A DNA stretch of 64,000 nt from contig NZ_CP096972.1 of assembly GCF_024758725.1 (NCBI RefSeq), positions 726,001-790,000 of the forward strand, in the 5' to 3' direction. Below, one piece after another: positions 26,158 through 36,003 of the stretch (positions within the stretch are counted from its first letter, which is position 1; each line of letters opens with the position of its first letter). The position numbers and the translations under genes were made by a program. The DNA is from Sphingomonas sp. SUN039 (GTDB taxonomy: Bacteria; Pseudomonadota; Alphaproteobacteria; Sphingomonadales; Sphingomonadaceae). Under the pieces are notes generated by a model that was not told the DNA's origin, did no database searches, and was given only the letters and a program-made list of their open reading frames with translations.

Positions 26158-27096
26158 ATGGCCGAGATCACTGCCGCTCTCGTCAAGGAACTGCGCGATG
26201 TTTCGGGCGCGGGCATGATGGACTGCAAAAAGGCGCTGTCGGAAACCGGCGGCGACATGGATGCCGCGGTCGACTGGCTGCGGACCAAGGGGCTGGCAAC
26301 GGCGGCGAAGAAGGCCGGTCGTACGGCTGCCGAAGGTCTGGTTGGCGTCGCGACTTCGGGGACCAAGGGGGCGGCCGTCGAGGTCAACTCCGAGACCGAC
26401 TTCGTGGCCAAGAACGACCAGTTCCAGGCGTTTGTCGGCGACGTGACGGCGCTCGCGCTCGCCACGGATGCGAACGACATTGCCGTGCTCGCCGCCGCGC
26501 CGATGGGCGAGGGAAGCGTGCAGGACAAGCTGACCGCCAACATCGCAACCATCGGCGAGAACCAGTCGCTGCGCCGCGTGCGGACGCTGAGCGTCAACGA
26601 GGGTGCGGTGGTCAGCTATGTCCACAACGCTGCGGCCCCCGGCATGGGCAAGATCGGCGTGCTGGTCGCGCTCGAAGGCAATGCGAACACCGGTGCCATC
26701 GAGGCACTGGGCAAGCAGCTCGCGATGCACATCGCCGCTGCCAGCCCGTCGGCGCTGCACGAAGAGGGCCTCGACGAGGCGCTCGTCAGCCGCGAACGTG
26801 CCATCGCCATGGAAAAGGCCGCCGAAAGCGGCAAGCCGGCCGATGTCGTCGAGAAAATGGTCAACGGCGCCATTGCGAAGTTCCGCAAGGAAAATGCGCT
26901 GCTCAGCCAGGTTTTCGTCATGGATAACAAGACGAAGATCGCCGACGTCGTCGCGGCTGCGGCGAAGGACGCAGGCGGCAGCATTGCGCTGGTCGACTAT
27001 GTCCGATTCCAGCTCGGCGAAGGCATCGAAAAGGCCGAGAGCGACTTCGCGGCCGAAGTCGCCGCCGCGTCGGGCGTGCCGCAGCCCGTCAACTGA
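26158..27096 (+). CDS. tsf: Elongation factor Ts
   Basis: This 312-residue nucleotide-exchange factor acts on EF-Tu. ATG 26158 ([14 protein letters not shown]) follows AAGGAA by 7 bases. The UBA-like N-domain has [20 protein letters not shown]; the core has [25 protein letters not shown] and MHIAAASP. It is the second gene of the rpsB cluster. Confidence 0.97.
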   Translation: MAEITAALVKELRDVSGAGMMDCKKALSETGGDMDAAVDWLRTKGLATAAKKAGRTAAEGLVGVATSGTKGAAVEVNSETDFVAKNDQFQAFVGDVTALALATDANDIAVLAAAPMGEGSVQDKLTANIATIGENQSLRRVRTLSVNEGAVVSYVHNAAAPGMGKIGVLVALEGNANTGAIEALGKQLAMHIAAASPSALHEEGLDEALVSRERAIAMEKAAESGKPADVVEKMVNGAIAKFRKENALLSQVFVMDNKTKIADVVAAAAKDAGGSIALVDYVRFQLGEGIEKAESDFAAEVAAASGVPQPVN

Positions 27097-27160
27097 GCCA
27101 ATGCTTCACAAGTGCGCGACGCGGGCTTAAGGCTCGCGCCGCCTCTTGACGAAAGCCGAC

Positions 27161-27883
27161 ATGCCACAGCCCTATCGCCGTATCCTGCTGAAACTCTCGG
27201 GCGAAGTTCTGATGGGGCCGGGCGGCCTCAGCATCGACCCCGAGGTCACCGCGCGCGTCGCCAGCGAGATCGCCAATGCCAAGGCCATGGGCTTCGAGCT
27301 GTGCGTCGTTGTCGGCGGCGGCAATATCTTTCGCGGAATCGCTGCGGCAGCGAAGGGATTCGAGCGCGCTACGGCCGATTATATGGGCATGCTCGCGACC
27401 GTGATGAATGCGCTCGCGGTGCAGAATGCGCTGGAGGCCATCGGTGTCGAAACCCGTGTGCAGTCGGCGATTCCCATGGCGAGCGTCTGCGAACCCTATA
27501 TCCGGCGCCGCGCTGAGCGGCATCTGGAGAAAGGTCGCATCGTGATTTTTGCGGCGGGGACGGGCAATCCGTTCTTCACTACCGACACCGGTGCCGCACT
27601 GCGCGCCGCCGAAATGAAGTGCGATGCGCTGTTCAAGGGCACTTCGGTCGACGGTGTCTATGATGCCGACCCGAAAAAGGTCGCCTCGGCAAAGCGTTAT
27701 GATACAATCGATTATTCGACAGTTCTCGCAAACGACCTGAAGGTTATGGATGCGTCGGCCGTGGCCTTGTGCCGCGATAACAATATTCCGATCGTCGTGT
27801 TCAACATCCGCGAACAGGGCAATCTCGCCCGGGTTCTGGCGGGCGAGGGCGTGGCGACGATCGTGACCCGGGAGAATGGATAA
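27161..27883 (+). CDS. pyrH: Uridylate kinase
   Basis: This 240-residue hexameric UMP kinase starts [19 protein letters not shown]. An in-frame TTG 15 bases upstream is possible but less likely. Signatures are [50 protein letters not shown] and the [10 protein letters not shown] loop. The stop overlaps the frr start by one base (TAATG). Confidence 0.97.
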   Translation: MPQPYRRILLKLSGEVLMGPGGLSIDPEVTARVASEIANAKAMGFELCVVVGGGNIFRGIAAAAKGFERATADYMGMLATVMNALAVQNALEAIGVETRVQSAIPMASVCEPYIRRRAERHLEKGRIVIFAAGTGNPFFTTDTGAALRAAEMKCDALFKGTSVDGVYDADPKKVASAKRYDTIDYSTVLANDLKVMDASAVALCRDNNIPIVVFNIREQGNLARVLAGEGVATIVTRENG

Positions 27884-28440
27884 TGGCTGCTTACGATAAA
27901 TCGGATCTCGAACGCCGCATGCACGGCGCGGTCGAATCGCTGAAAGGCGACCTCGGCGGATTGCGGACGGGGCGTGCCTCGATCAACCTGCTCGATCCGG
28001 TGACCGTCGAGGTCTATGGCGCGCACATGCCGCTCAATCAGGTCGCCACCGTCAGCGCGCCCGAGCCGCGGATGCTGTCGGTGCAGGTCTGGGACAAGTC
28101 GAACGTCGGCCCCTGCGAAAAGGCGATCCGCGCGGCGGGGCTCGGCCTCAACCCGATGACCGACGGCACCACGCTGCGCCTGCCGATCCCCGATTTGACC
28201 GAGGAGCGCCGCAAGGAACTGGCTAAACTTGCGGGACAATATGCGGAGAAGGCCCGCATTGCGGTCCGCAATGTCCGGCGCGACGGGATGGACGCGCTTA
28301 AGATCGACGAAAAGAAGCATGAAATCAGCGAAGACGAGCGCAAGCGCCACGAGACCGAGGTCCAGAAGCTGACCGACGCGACCATCGCCGATATCGACGC
28401 GACGGCGAGCGCGAAAGAGAAAGAGATTCTGGGGAAGTGA
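27883..28440 (+). CDS. frr: Ribosome recycling factor
   Basis: This 185-residue RRF splits post-termination ribosomes together with EF-G. It begins [20 protein letters not shown]. The conserved [37 protein letters not shown] and [20 protein letters not shown] follow, then the long helical hairpin ending KEKEILGK. It is coupled to pyrH. A repeat element begins 14 bases after its stop and runs into uppS. Confidence 0.97.
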   Translation: MAAYDKSDLERRMHGAVESLKGDLGGLRTGRASINLLDPVTVEVYGAHMPLNQVATVSAPEPRMLSVQVWDKSNVGPCEKAIRAAGLGLNPMTDGTTLRLPIPDLTEERRKELAKLAGQYAEKARIAVRNVRRDGMDALKIDEKKHEISEDERKRHETEVQKLTDATIADIDATASAKEKEILGK

Positions 28441-28453
28441 CGGACTTCCTAAA

Positions 28454-28575
28454 TCCTCTCCACCTCGTGGAGAGGACGGCGCAGCGAAGCGGAGCCAGGA
28501 GAGGCCTGTGACGTCGGCGACCGGGCCTCTCCCGACCGCTGCGCGGTCGCCCTCTCCACAAAGTGGAGAGGGTGA
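28454..28575. repeat. Palindromic repeat doublet (CTCTCCAC type) spanning the frr-uppS junction and the uppS start
   Basis: Two inverted copies of about 55 bases (28454-28506 and 28524-28575) each contain a hairpin. On the left it is CCTCTCCACCTCGTGGAGAGG; on the right, CCCTCTCCACAAAGTGGAGA followed by GGG. They share a second block with GCGCAGCG and AGGAGAGGCC. The GTG start codon of uppS (28508) lies in the spacer and its first 22 or so codons lie in the right copy. Confidence 0.88.
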
Positions 28576-29251
28576 GACCCCCCGTCATGTCGCGATTATC
28601 ATGGACGGGAACGGGCGCTGGGCGAAGGCGCGGCACCTGCCGCGTGTCGCGGGCCATCGCAAGGGGATCGAGACCGTCCGCGTCGTGACGCGCGCAGCGC
28701 GGTCGCTCGGCATCGAGGTACTGACGCTTTATGCGTTCTCGTCGGAAAACTGGCGGCGTCCGGCCGAGGAAATCAGCGACCTGATGGGGTTGCTGCGCCA
28801 CTTCATCAAATCCGACCTCGACGAACTGGCGCGCGAAGGCGTCAAGCTGCGTGTCATCGGAGACCACACTGCGTTCGCCCCCGATCTGGTCAAGATGATC
28901 GACGGCGCGCTGGCACGGACGGCGGCCAATACCGGTTCGACCCTCGTGATCGGTCTCAATTACGGCTCGCAGGACGAGATCGTCCGCGCCGCGCGGGCAC
29001 TAGCGGGACGCGATCCGGCGATGATCGATGCTGCGGCCATTGAGACCGTGCTCGACACCTCTGGCTTGCCGCCGGTCGATCTGCTGATCCGCACCTCGGG
29101 CGAACACCGGCTGTCGAATTTCATGTTGTGGCAGGCGGCCTATGCCGAACTGCTGTTCGTCGACACGCTCTGGCCCGATTTCGGCGCGGACGAGTTGCGC
29201 GCGGCGGTCACGGCTTACGGGTTGCGCGAGCGCCGTTTCGGCGGGCTGTAG
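28508..29251 (+). CDS. uppS: Isoprenyl (undecaprenyl) diphosphate synthase
   Basis: This 247-residue cis-prenyltransferase makes the C55 carrier lipid. The first conserved stretch HVAIIMDGNGRWAK (catalytic Asp33) is followed by GHRKGIETVRVVTRAA, LTLYAFSSENWRRP and DLLIRTSGEHRLSNFMLWQA, with YAELLFVDTLWPDF near the end. The only usable in-frame start before the conserved region is GTG 28508. That puts the first 27 residues (MTSATGPLPTAARSPSPQSG...) inside a palindromic repeat; normal UppS proteins have a different short N-terminus. It directly abuts cdsA. Confidence 0.93.
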   Translation: MTSATGPLPTAARSPSPQSGEGETPRHVAIIMDGNGRWAKARHLPRVAGHRKGIETVRVVTRAARSLGIEVLTLYAFSSENWRRPAEEISDLMGLLRHFIKSDLDELAREGVKLRVIGDHTAFAPDLVKMIDGALARTAANTGSTLVIGLNYGSQDEIVRAARALAGRDPAMIDAAAIETVLDTSGLPPVDLLIRTSGEHRLSNFMLWQAAYAELLFVDTLWPDFGADELRAAVTAYGLRERRFGGL

Positions 29252-29929
29252 ATGGGCGAGCTGACCAAGCGCATATTGTCGGGCGTCATTCTTGCCGCGC
29301 TGCTATTCGGCGATGTCTGGGTGGGGGCAGGGTGGTTTGCCGCTTTGCTCGCCGTCGGCGGCGTGATCCTGTCGCGCGAATACCTCCGGTTGATCTGGCG
29401 CGGCTGGCCGTCGTCCACCGCACGGGTTTTGTGGAGCCTGTTCGGCATCGCCTATATCGGTGCGGCCATCGCAGGCCTGTGGGTGGCGCGCAGCACCGAA
29501 GAGGGCTTTTTCGTCACGATGGTTTTGTTCGGTGTCGTCTGGGCGACCGACATCGGTGCCTATGCCTTCGGGCGGGTAATCGGTGGGCCGAAGATCGCGC
29601 CGCGGATCAGTCCGTCGAAGACCTGGGCCGGGCTGGTCGGCGGTATCCTCACCGTTGCCGCCTTCATCCTGGTGGTGTTCAGCTACCGCACCGAGCAATA
29701 TCCGAATCAATGGGGAATTGCCCTGCCGCTGTCGATGATCGGCGCGGTGCTGATCGCGGTCATTGCCCAAGCGGGCGATTTCTTCGAAAGCTGGCTGAAA
29801 AGGCGGGCGGGAATGAAGGATTCGGGGGCATTGATTCCAGGGCACGGTGGGCTGTTCGACCGCATCGACGGGCTGTTGCCGGTCGCCATATTGTTCGGCG
29901 GCATCATCGCATGGCTGACTCCGGCATGA
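29252..29929 (+). CDS. cdsA: Phosphatidate cytidylyltransferase
   Basis: This 225-residue integral membrane enzyme makes CDP-diacylglycerol, the precursor used by PssA. Hydrophobic helices fill the chain. The C-terminal signature has ISPSKTWAGLVGG followed by KRRAGMKDSGALIPGHGGLF and DRIDGLL, the conserved S-x-S..K and DS..P.HGG..DR.D pattern. It is shorter than E. coli CdsA, as is common in alphaproteobacteria. It starts one base after the uppS stop and overlaps dxr by 4 bases. Confidence 0.95.
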   Translation: MGELTKRILSGVILAALLFGDVWVGAGWFAALLAVGGVILSREYLRLIWRGWPSSTARVLWSLFGIAYIGAAIAGLWVARSTEEGFFVTMVLFGVVWATDIGAYAFGRVIGGPKIAPRISPSKTWAGLVGGILTVAAFILVVFSYRTEQYPNQWGIALPLSMIGAVLIAVIAQAGDFFESWLKRRAGMKDSGALIPGHGGLFDRIDGLLPVAILFGGIIAWLTPA

Positions 29930-31092
29930 TCCGGCGCAGCGTCACCATTCTCGGCGCGACCGGCTCGGTCGGCACCTCGACGCTCGACCTGATCCTGCGC
30001 GAGCCGGAAAAGTTCAGCGTCGTCGCGCTGACCGCGCATCAGGATGTCGCCGGGCTGGCCAAGGCTGCGCGCGCCACCGATGCCGAACTTGCGGTGATCG
30101 GCGATGCGTCGCTGTACGGCGCGCTGAAAGATGCGCTGGCGGGGACGCGTACCGAAGTCGCCAGCGGCTGCGACGCGGTGACCGAAGCTGCAGGGCGCGG
30201 CGCCGACTGGACGATGGCGTCGATTGTCGGGTGCGCGGGGCTGCCTGCAACGCTTGCCGCCCTGCGTGGCGGGCGCACGGTCGCGCTCGCCAATAAGGAG
30301 TCACTGGTCTCGGCGGGTGACGTCATGACGGCAGTCGCGGCGGAGTCGAAAGCGCAACTCCTCCCCGTCGACAGCGAGCATAACGCGATTTTCCAGTGCC
30401 TCGCGGGAAGCCCGCGCGAGCGCGTTCGTCGCATCGTGCTGACCGCGAGCGGCGGCCCGTTCCGGACCTGGAAGCGTGAGGACATGGCGGGCGTGACTCC
30501 CGAGGTCGCGGTCAAACACCCTAACTGGTCGATGGGCGCGAAAATCAGCGTGGATTCGGCAACCCTGATGAACAAAGGCCTTGAGCTGATCGAGGCGAAG
30601 CACCTGTTTGCGTGTCGCCCCGACGAACTCGCTGTCGTTGTGCATCCGCAGTCGGTGATCCATTCGATGGTCGATTATGTCGACGGCTCGACCATTGCCC
30701 AGCTCGGCTCACCCGATATGCGCGTGCCGATCGCGTCGACGCTTGCCTGGCCCGACCGGATGGAAACGCCGTGCACGCCGCTGGATTTGCCCAGCATCGG
30801 ACGCCTCGATTTCGAGGCACCCGATCTCGAGCGATTCCCGGCATTGCAGCTCGCGATGGATGCGCTTGCTGCCGGTGGCGCGCGTCCGGCGGTACTGAAT
30901 GCCGCCAACGAGATTGCGGTCGCCGCGTTTCTGGCACGGCGGATCGGGTTTCTCGAAATCGCCACCTTGGTCGCCGATGTGCTCGACCGCTACGATCCTG
31001 CGGCTCCTGCCAGCGTCGAGGACGTGTTTTCTGTGGACGGCGAGGCGCGCCGCATTGCCGCCGCCTTTGTGGAAGACAGGGCTGTCGCATGA
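29926..31092 (+). CDS. dxr: 1-deoxy-D-xylulose 5-phosphate reductoisomerase
   Basis: This 388-residue DXR catalyses the committed step of the MEP isoprenoid pathway. ATG 29926 (MIRRSVTILGATGSVGTSTL) overlaps the cdsA stop. The NADPH motif is GATGSVGTSTLDLI. LANKESLVSAGDVM, LPVDSEHNAIFQCL and NWSMGAKISVDSATLMNKGL carry the metal and substrate residues. Its product feeds UppS in the same cluster. The stop overlaps the rseP start (ATGA). Confidence 0.97.
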   Translation: MIRRSVTILGATGSVGTSTLDLILREPEKFSVVALTAHQDVAGLAKAARATDAELAVIGDASLYGALKDALAGTRTEVASGCDAVTEAAGRGADWTMASIVGCAGLPATLAALRGGRTVALANKESLVSAGDVMTAVAAESKAQLLPVDSEHNAIFQCLAGSPRERVRRIVLTASGGPFRTWKREDMAGVTPEVAVKHPNWSMGAKISVDSATLMNKGLELIEAKHLFACRPDELAVVVHPQSVIHSMVDYVDGSTIAQLGSPDMRVPIASTLAWPDRMETPCTPLDLPSIGRLDFEAPDLERFPALQLAMDALAAGGARPAVLNAANEIAVAAFLARRIGFLEIATLVADVLDRYDPAAPASVEDVFSVDGEARRIAAAFVEDRAVA

Positions 31093-32213
31093 TCGAAACC
31101 CCGAATTTCCTGTGGGCCATCGTGTTCTTCCTGATCGCGATCTTCCCGCTCGTCGTCATTCACGAACTTGGGCATTACCTCGTCGGGCGCTGGTTCGGCG
31201 TGAAAGCCGAAGTCTTCTCGATCGGATTCGGACGGCGGATTGCGGGCTGGACCGACAAACGCGGGACCGACTGGCGGATCGGCTGGCTCCCGCTCGGCGG
31301 TTACGTCCGGTTCGCAGGCGATATGACCGCGGCGGGGCAGACCGATCCGGCCTGGCTCAACCTTCCTGCCGAGGAACGCAACAAGACGTTTCAATCGAAA
31401 CCGGTATGGCAGCGTGCATTGATCGTGTTCGCCGGTCCTGCGGTGAATTTCCTGTTCGCGATTGTCATGCTCGCGGGACTGTTCGGCGTGTACGGCGAGC
31501 CGCGCATTGCGCCGCAGATCGGGGTTTTCACCGCCAATTCGGCGGCACAAGCGGCGGGGATGAAGATCGGCGACCGCATCCTCTCGGTCGATGGCGGCGA
31601 GATCCGGCGGTTCGAGGACATCGGCCTGATCGTGCAGGCGCGTGCCGAGCAGCCGACGACCTTTGTGGTGGACCGGCAAGGGACGCGCGTTGTCCTCGAC
31701 ATCACGCCGCGCCGGGAGACAATAAAAGACATCACGGGAGTCGGCATCCCGACGGGGCGGATCGGCATCGGTCCATCGAGCATCGAACGCGTAAAGTTGT
31801 CGCCGGTCGAACTGCCCGGGGCGGCCACGCGGTTCATCGTTTATTCGGTGCGGACGATGGTAGTTGCGATGGGGCAGATCGCCACCGGCAATCGCTCGGT
31901 CAAGGAACTCGGCGGGCCGGTGAAGATGGCCGCGACGTCGGAAAAGGTCGCGCAGCTCGGCTTTGTCAGCTTTCTGTTCTTCATGGCCATGGTGTCCATA
32001 AATCTGGGGTTCATTAACCTCCTGCCAATTCCCACGCTCGATGGCGGTCACCTCGCATTCTATGCGGTCGAGGCGGTCCAGCGTAAACCGGTCGGGTTGG
32101 CGGCGCAGGAATGGGCATACCGGTCGGGTCTTATCGTCCTGCTCGCGTTCATGCTGTTCGTGACGATCAACGATCTGGCGGGCTTCGGTCTGTTCGGCCG
32201 GTTCGCGGGTTGA
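31089..32213 (+). CDS. rseP: RIP metalloprotease RseP (site-2 protease)
   Basis: This 374-residue inner-membrane protease performs regulated intramembrane proteolysis. ATG 31089 (MIETPNFLWAIVFFLIAIF) was chosen from the overlap with dxr and because the zinc motif then falls near the N-terminus, in VVIHELGHYLVGRW (HExxH). A PDZ domain spans about 125-200 (AAGMKIGDRILSVDGGEI). The second zinc ligand is in NLLPIPTLDGGHL. Only one PDZ is apparent, against two in E. coli. Confidence 0.95.
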   Translation: MIETPNFLWAIVFFLIAIFPLVVIHELGHYLVGRWFGVKAEVFSIGFGRRIAGWTDKRGTDWRIGWLPLGGYVRFAGDMTAAGQTDPAWLNLPAEERNKTFQSKPVWQRALIVFAGPAVNFLFAIVMLAGLFGVYGEPRIAPQIGVFTANSAAQAAGMKIGDRILSVDGGEIRRFEDIGLIVQARAEQPTTFVVDRQGTRVVLDITPRRETIKDITGVGIPTGRIGIGPSSIERVKLSPVELPGAATRFIVYSVRTMVVAMGQIATGNRSVKELGGPVKMAATSEKVAQLGFVSFLFFMAMVSINLGFINLLPIPTLDGGHLAFYAVEAVQRKPVGLAAQEWAYRSGLIVLLAFMLFVTINDLAGFGLFGRFAG

Positions 32214-32288
32214 TTGCCGGACGGGCATCGGGCAGGGCGTGGCGGCATTCACGGACTAGTGGCGGGATTTGAGTTGAAAGCTGAACTT

Positions 32289-34949
32289 ATGGGTTTCCAG
32301 GGTCGCCGCACGATCTCGCTATTGATGGTCGGGACGATGCTGGCCGGCGTGCCGGTTATCGCCTCCGCGCAGCAGCGTCCGGCCCGTCCCGCGCCGGTCG
32401 ACCTGACCACGGTGCCGACCCCGCCGCGCGCCGCGCCGACGACGGGCAGCACGATCACGTCGATCACGGTGATCGGATCGCAGCGTATCGAGCCCGAAAC
32501 GGTGCGGTCGTACCTCAAGCTGCGTCCCGGCGGGCCGTACACGCAGGAACTGGGCGACGAAGCGATCCGCGACCTGTTCGATACCGAATTGTTCGCCGAC
32601 GCGCAGATTCGCGACGATAACGGTGCACTCACCATCCTCGTCCGCGAAAACCCCGTCATCAACCGCATCGTGTTCGAAGGGAACAAGCGGCTGAAGGAGG
32701 ACAAGCTCTCCAAGGAGCTGAAGCTCGCGCCGCGCCAGATTTTCACGCGCAGCAAGGTGCGCGCCGATATCGGCCGCATCGTCGAACTCTACCGTCGCCA
32801 GGGCCGCTTTGCCGCGACGGTCGAGCCGAAAATGGTCACGCTCGACCAGAACCGCGTCGATATCGTCTATGAAATCAGCGAGGGTCCGAAATCGAAGGTC
32901 CGCCGCATCAACATCATCGGCAACGAGGTGTTCAAGGACAAGAAGCTGAAGGGCGAGATGGCGACGAAGGAATCGTCGATCACGCGCATCTTCTCGTCGC
33001 GCGACACCTATGACGCCGACCGGCTGGCCTATGACCAGGGCAAGTTGCGCCAGTTCTACCTGACGCAGGGCTATGCCGATTTCCGGGTGATCTCGGCGGT
33101 CGCCGAACTTACCCCCGACAAGCGCGATTTCATCCTGACCTATGTTGTCGAGGAAGGGCCGCGCTATAAATTCGGCGATGTGCTCGCCGAGAGCGAAATC
33201 CGCGACTTCAAGCCCGAAGTGATCAAGGCCCAGCTGCCGATGAAGACCGGCGACTGGTACAACGCCAAGGCGGTCGAGGACACGGTCGAGAACATCACCA
33301 AGACTGCCGGGCTGTTCGGTTATGCCTTCGCCAACGTCGATCCGGTGTTCAACCGGAACAAGGAAGACAAGACGATGAACATCACGTTCCGCGTCGGGGA
33401 AACCCCGCGCGTGTACGTGGAGGCGATCAACGTCAACGGTAACACGCTGACGCAGGACAAGGTGCTGCGGCGCGAGTTCCGCCTTGCCGAAGGCGACGCG
33501 TTCAACGCGTTTTCGGTCAAGCGTTCGGAAGACCGCATCAAGTCGCTTGGCTTCTTTCAGGAGAAGTTCGAGATCGCGCAGCGCCAAGGCTCGGCCCCCG
33601 ACCGCATCGTGCTCGAGGCCAATGTCGAGGAAAAATCGACCGGCGAACTCCAGTTGTCGGCGGGCTTCTCGTCGCTCGAACGCTTCATCCTCAATGCCTC
33701 GATCCGCCAGCGCAACTTCCGCGGCAAGGGTCAGGAACTGCGCGCTTCGGTCAACTATTCGACCTATTCGAAATCGGTCGAGCTGGGCTTTACCGAACCC
33801 TATCTGTTCGACCGCAATATCGCGCTGGGCGGCGATATTTTCCGGCGCGATTACAACAGCTTCAACTTCGTCGGTAATACGCGCAACACGACTTACGCCC
33901 AGACGACAACGGGGTTCCAGATCCGCGCCGGTCTGCCGCTCACCGAATATTGGTCGATGGCGCTGCGCTATGGTTTGAGTTTCGACGAGGTATCGCTCGA
34001 CCCGAACACCTATTTCTACAACGGCGCGTGCGACCCGCTGATCGCCGGGCGTTATCTGTGCGACGCGATCGGCAACCGCTCGACATCGTCGGTCGGCTAC
34101 AGCATCGTTTTTGACAGCCTGAACAACCGCATCCGCCCGAGCCGCGGCACGCGCTTTGTCTTCAGCCAGGATCTGGCTGGTCTCGGCGGGTCGGTCAAAT
34201 ATCTGCGCCAGACGATCAATGCCGCCAAATACTGGCCGGTGCTGGGCAATTTCATCCTGTCGATCAGCGCGGAGGCCGGTTCGATTCTGCCGCTTACCGG
34301 GACACCCGCGAACGGGGCCGATCCGGTGCGCCTGACAGACCGGTTTTTCCTCGGCGAGCCCCAAATCCGTGGCTTCGATATTCGCGGCGTCGGTCCGCGT
34401 GTGCTGCGCGTTCCCTATATCAGTACGACCGATGCCAATGGAGTGGTGACGACCTCGCTCAGCACCGACCGGACGCAATATGGCGACGACGCGCTCGGCG
34501 GCCGCGCCTATTACATGAGCCGGCTCGAACTGGAGATTCCGCTCGGTTCGGGAGCCAAGGAACTCGGCCTGCGCCCGTCGATCTTCCTCGATGCAGGTGC
34601 CGTCTTCGGTGTCCGGACGCCGACGCTGACCGACACACTCGGCGCGCCGATCGTCCGCGATATCCTCGACACCTCGGGCAATACGCAGTGTATCAACCAG
34701 ACCGACAGCACCCTGACAGTACGTCCCTCTACCGGCTGCGCGACAGGCACGATCGACTATGCCAGCTCGATCCCGGCGTTCAAGGAAATCTTCCTCGGCA
34801 ATTCGCCACGTCCGCGCGTGTCGATCGGTATCGGCGTCAACTGGAACTCGCCGTTCGGACCGTTTCGTATCGATCTCGCCAAAGTCCTGCTCAAGGAAGA
34901 GGGCGACCAGACCAAAACACTCACTTTCAACGTAGGAACCCAATTCTGA
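32289..34949 (+). CDS. bamA: Outer membrane protein assembly factor BamA
   Basis: This 886-residue BamA inserts beta-barrel proteins into the outer membrane. The start at ATG 32289 gives a signal peptide (RTISLLMVGTMLAGVPVIASA). Five POTRA domains follow (about 55-440), beginning SITVIGSQRIEPETVRSYL, then a 16-strand barrel. The barrel has the RGxxF-like IRGFDIRGVGP loop near residue 695 and a C-terminal beta-signal ending TLTFNVGTQF. A stop-start overlap of one base couples it to the Skp-like gene. Confidence 0.96.
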   Translation: MGFQGRRTISLLMVGTMLAGVPVIASAQQRPARPAPVDLTTVPTPPRAAPTTGSTITSITVIGSQRIEPETVRSYLKLRPGGPYTQELGDEAIRDLFDTELFADAQIRDDNGALTILVRENPVINRIVFEGNKRLKEDKLSKELKLAPRQIFTRSKVRADIGRIVELYRRQGRFAATVEPKMVTLDQNRVDIVYEISEGPKSKVRRINIIGNEVFKDKKLKGEMATKESSITRIFSSRDTYDADRLAYDQGKLRQFYLTQGYADFRVISAVAELTPDKRDFILTYVVEEGPRYKFGDVLAESEIRDFKPEVIKAQLPMKTGDWYNAKAVEDTVENITKTAGLFGYAFANVDPVFNRNKEDKTMNITFRVGETPRVYVEAINVNGNTLTQDKVLRREFRLAEGDAFNAFSVKRSEDRIKSLGFFQEKFEIAQRQGSAPDRIVLEANVEEKSTGELQLSAGFSSLERFILNASIRQRNFRGKGQELRASVNYSTYSKSVELGFTEPYLFDRNIALGGDIFRRDYNSFNFVGNTRNTTYAQTTTGFQIRAGLPLTEYWSMALRYGLSFDEVSLDPNTYFYNGACDPLIAGRYLCDAIGNRSTSSVGYSIVFDSLNNRIRPSRGTRFVFSQDLAGLGGSVKYLRQTINAAKYWPVLGNFILSISAEAGSILPLTGTPANGADPVRLTDRFFLGEPQIRGFDIRGVGPRVLRVPYISTTDANGVVTTSLSTDRTQYGDDALGGRAYYMSRLELEIPLGSGAKELGLRPSIFLDAGAVFGVRTPTLTDTLGAPIVRDILDTSGNTQCINQTDSTLTVRPSTGCATGTIDYASSIPAFKEIFLGNSPRPRVSIGIGVNWNSPFGPFRIDLAKVLLKEEGDQTKTLTFNVGTQF

Positions 34950-35548
34950 TGAAGAACATCCTCATTGCGGCGTCGCTCGCCGCGATCGTGCTCGGTACGG
35001 CTCCGGCGTCGGCACAGAGCCGCGCTCCCGCCACGATGATGATCGTGGTCGATACCGGCAAGATTTTCGCCGAGTGCACCGCGTGCAAGGCTGCGCAGGC
35101 CGCGCTCAAGGTTCAGGCCGACGCTATCCAGGCGCGCCAGCAGGCGCTCGCCACCCCGCTCCAGACCGAGGGTCAGGCAATCCAGGCTGCTGTCAACGCG
35201 TTGAATGGAAAAGAACCCGACGCCGCGCTGAAGGCACGCGCCACGGCGTTCCAGACCAGGCAGCAGGACGCGCAGAAGGAACTCGCCGGTCGCGAAGAAA
35301 CCTTCAACCGCAATCGCGCCTATGTCGGGCAGCAGGTCAGCGCCAAGCTGAACCCGATCATCGTGGCGACCATGAAGGTGCGCGGTGCGAATGTCGCGGT
35401 CGATCCCAATCCGCAGATCATTCTCGCCTATGAGCCCGCGCTCGACGCGACCAACGATGTGCTGGCACAGCTCAACGCGCAGCTGCCGAGCGTTTCGACG
35501 ATTGCCCCTGCCGCGCCCGCCACGCCAGCAGCCGCCCCGGGACGTTAA
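34949..35548 (+). CDS. OmpH/Skp family periplasmic chaperone
   Basis: This 199-residue protein has a signal peptide, [20 protein letters not shown], cleaved after SAQ. A Skp-like fold follows: strand [20 protein letters not shown], a long glutamine/alanine-rich helical hairpin (about 50-140), and the return strand [15 protein letters not shown]. Skp escorts unfolded outer-membrane proteins to BamA. Overlap with bamA by one base supports that role. An unusual CTAC Cys pair sits near residue 37. Confidence 0.88.
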   Translation: MKNILIAASLAAIVLGTAPASAQSRAPATMMIVVDTGKIFAECTACKAAQAALKVQADAIQARQQALATPLQTEGQAIQAAVNALNGKEPDAALKARATAFQTRQQDAQKELAGREETFNRNRAYVGQQVSAKLNPIIVATMKVRGANVAVDPNPQIILAYEPALDATNDVLAQLNAQLPSVSTIAPAAPATPAAAPGR

Positions 35549-35556
35549 GTCCGGCT

Positions 35557-36003
35557 ATGGGCGAGATCGACATCCGGGGCGTGATGGAGGCCCTGCCGCA
35601 TCGCTTCCCGATGTTGCTCGTCGACCGGGTCGAGGAACTGGTCGTCGACGAACGTATCGTCGCGATCAAGGCGGTGACGATCAACGAACCGTTCTTTGCC
35701 GGACATTTTCCCGGCCGCCCGATCATGCCGGGTGTCCTCATCGTCGAGGCGCTGGCACAGGCGGCGGGGATATTGGCGGTCGAATCGCTCGGACTCGCCG
35801 GTTCGGGCAAGCTCGTCTATTTCATGGCGATCGACGGTGCGAAATTCCGCACGCCGGTGGAGCCAGGCTGCCTGCTGCGGCTCGAGGTCGCCTTCGTCCA
35901 GAAGCGGGCGACGGTGTGCAAATTCTCCGGGCGCGCGATGCTCGGCGACAAGCTCGCCGCAGAAGCGAGCTTCACCGCAATGATCGCGGACGCACCGGCC
36001 TAG
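35557..36003 (+). CDS. fabZ: 3-hydroxyacyl-ACP dehydratase FabZ
   Basis: This 148-residue hot-dog-fold dehydratase acts in fatty acid elongation. The active site is intact: catalytic His in [20 protein letters not shown] (about 50-69) with the conserved Glu in the same helix. In most Gram-negatives fabZ is flanked by lpxD and lpxA; here it directly follows the Skp-like gene and is followed by a palindromic element. Its TAG stop codon (36001-36003) is part of the element's terminal inverted repeat. Confidence 0.95.
   Translation: MGEIDIRGVMEALPHRFPMLLVDRVEELVVDERIVAIKAVTINEPFFAGHFPGRPIMPGVLIVEALAQAAGILAVESLGLAGSGKLVYFMAIDGAKFRTPVEPGCLLRLEVAFVQKRATVCKFSGRAMLGDKLAAEASFTAMIADAPA

Noticed and set aside
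29128-29925. A 5' extension of dxr by 266 codons through cdsA
   Set aside because: The upstream part is an Arg/Gly-rich shadow of cdsA. The ATGA overlap at 29926 and the Rossmann motif at the N-terminus mark the true start.
32319-34943. Long open frame opposite bamA
   Set aside because: Shadow of the bamA codons; the forward frame has POTRA and barrel signatures and a signal peptide.
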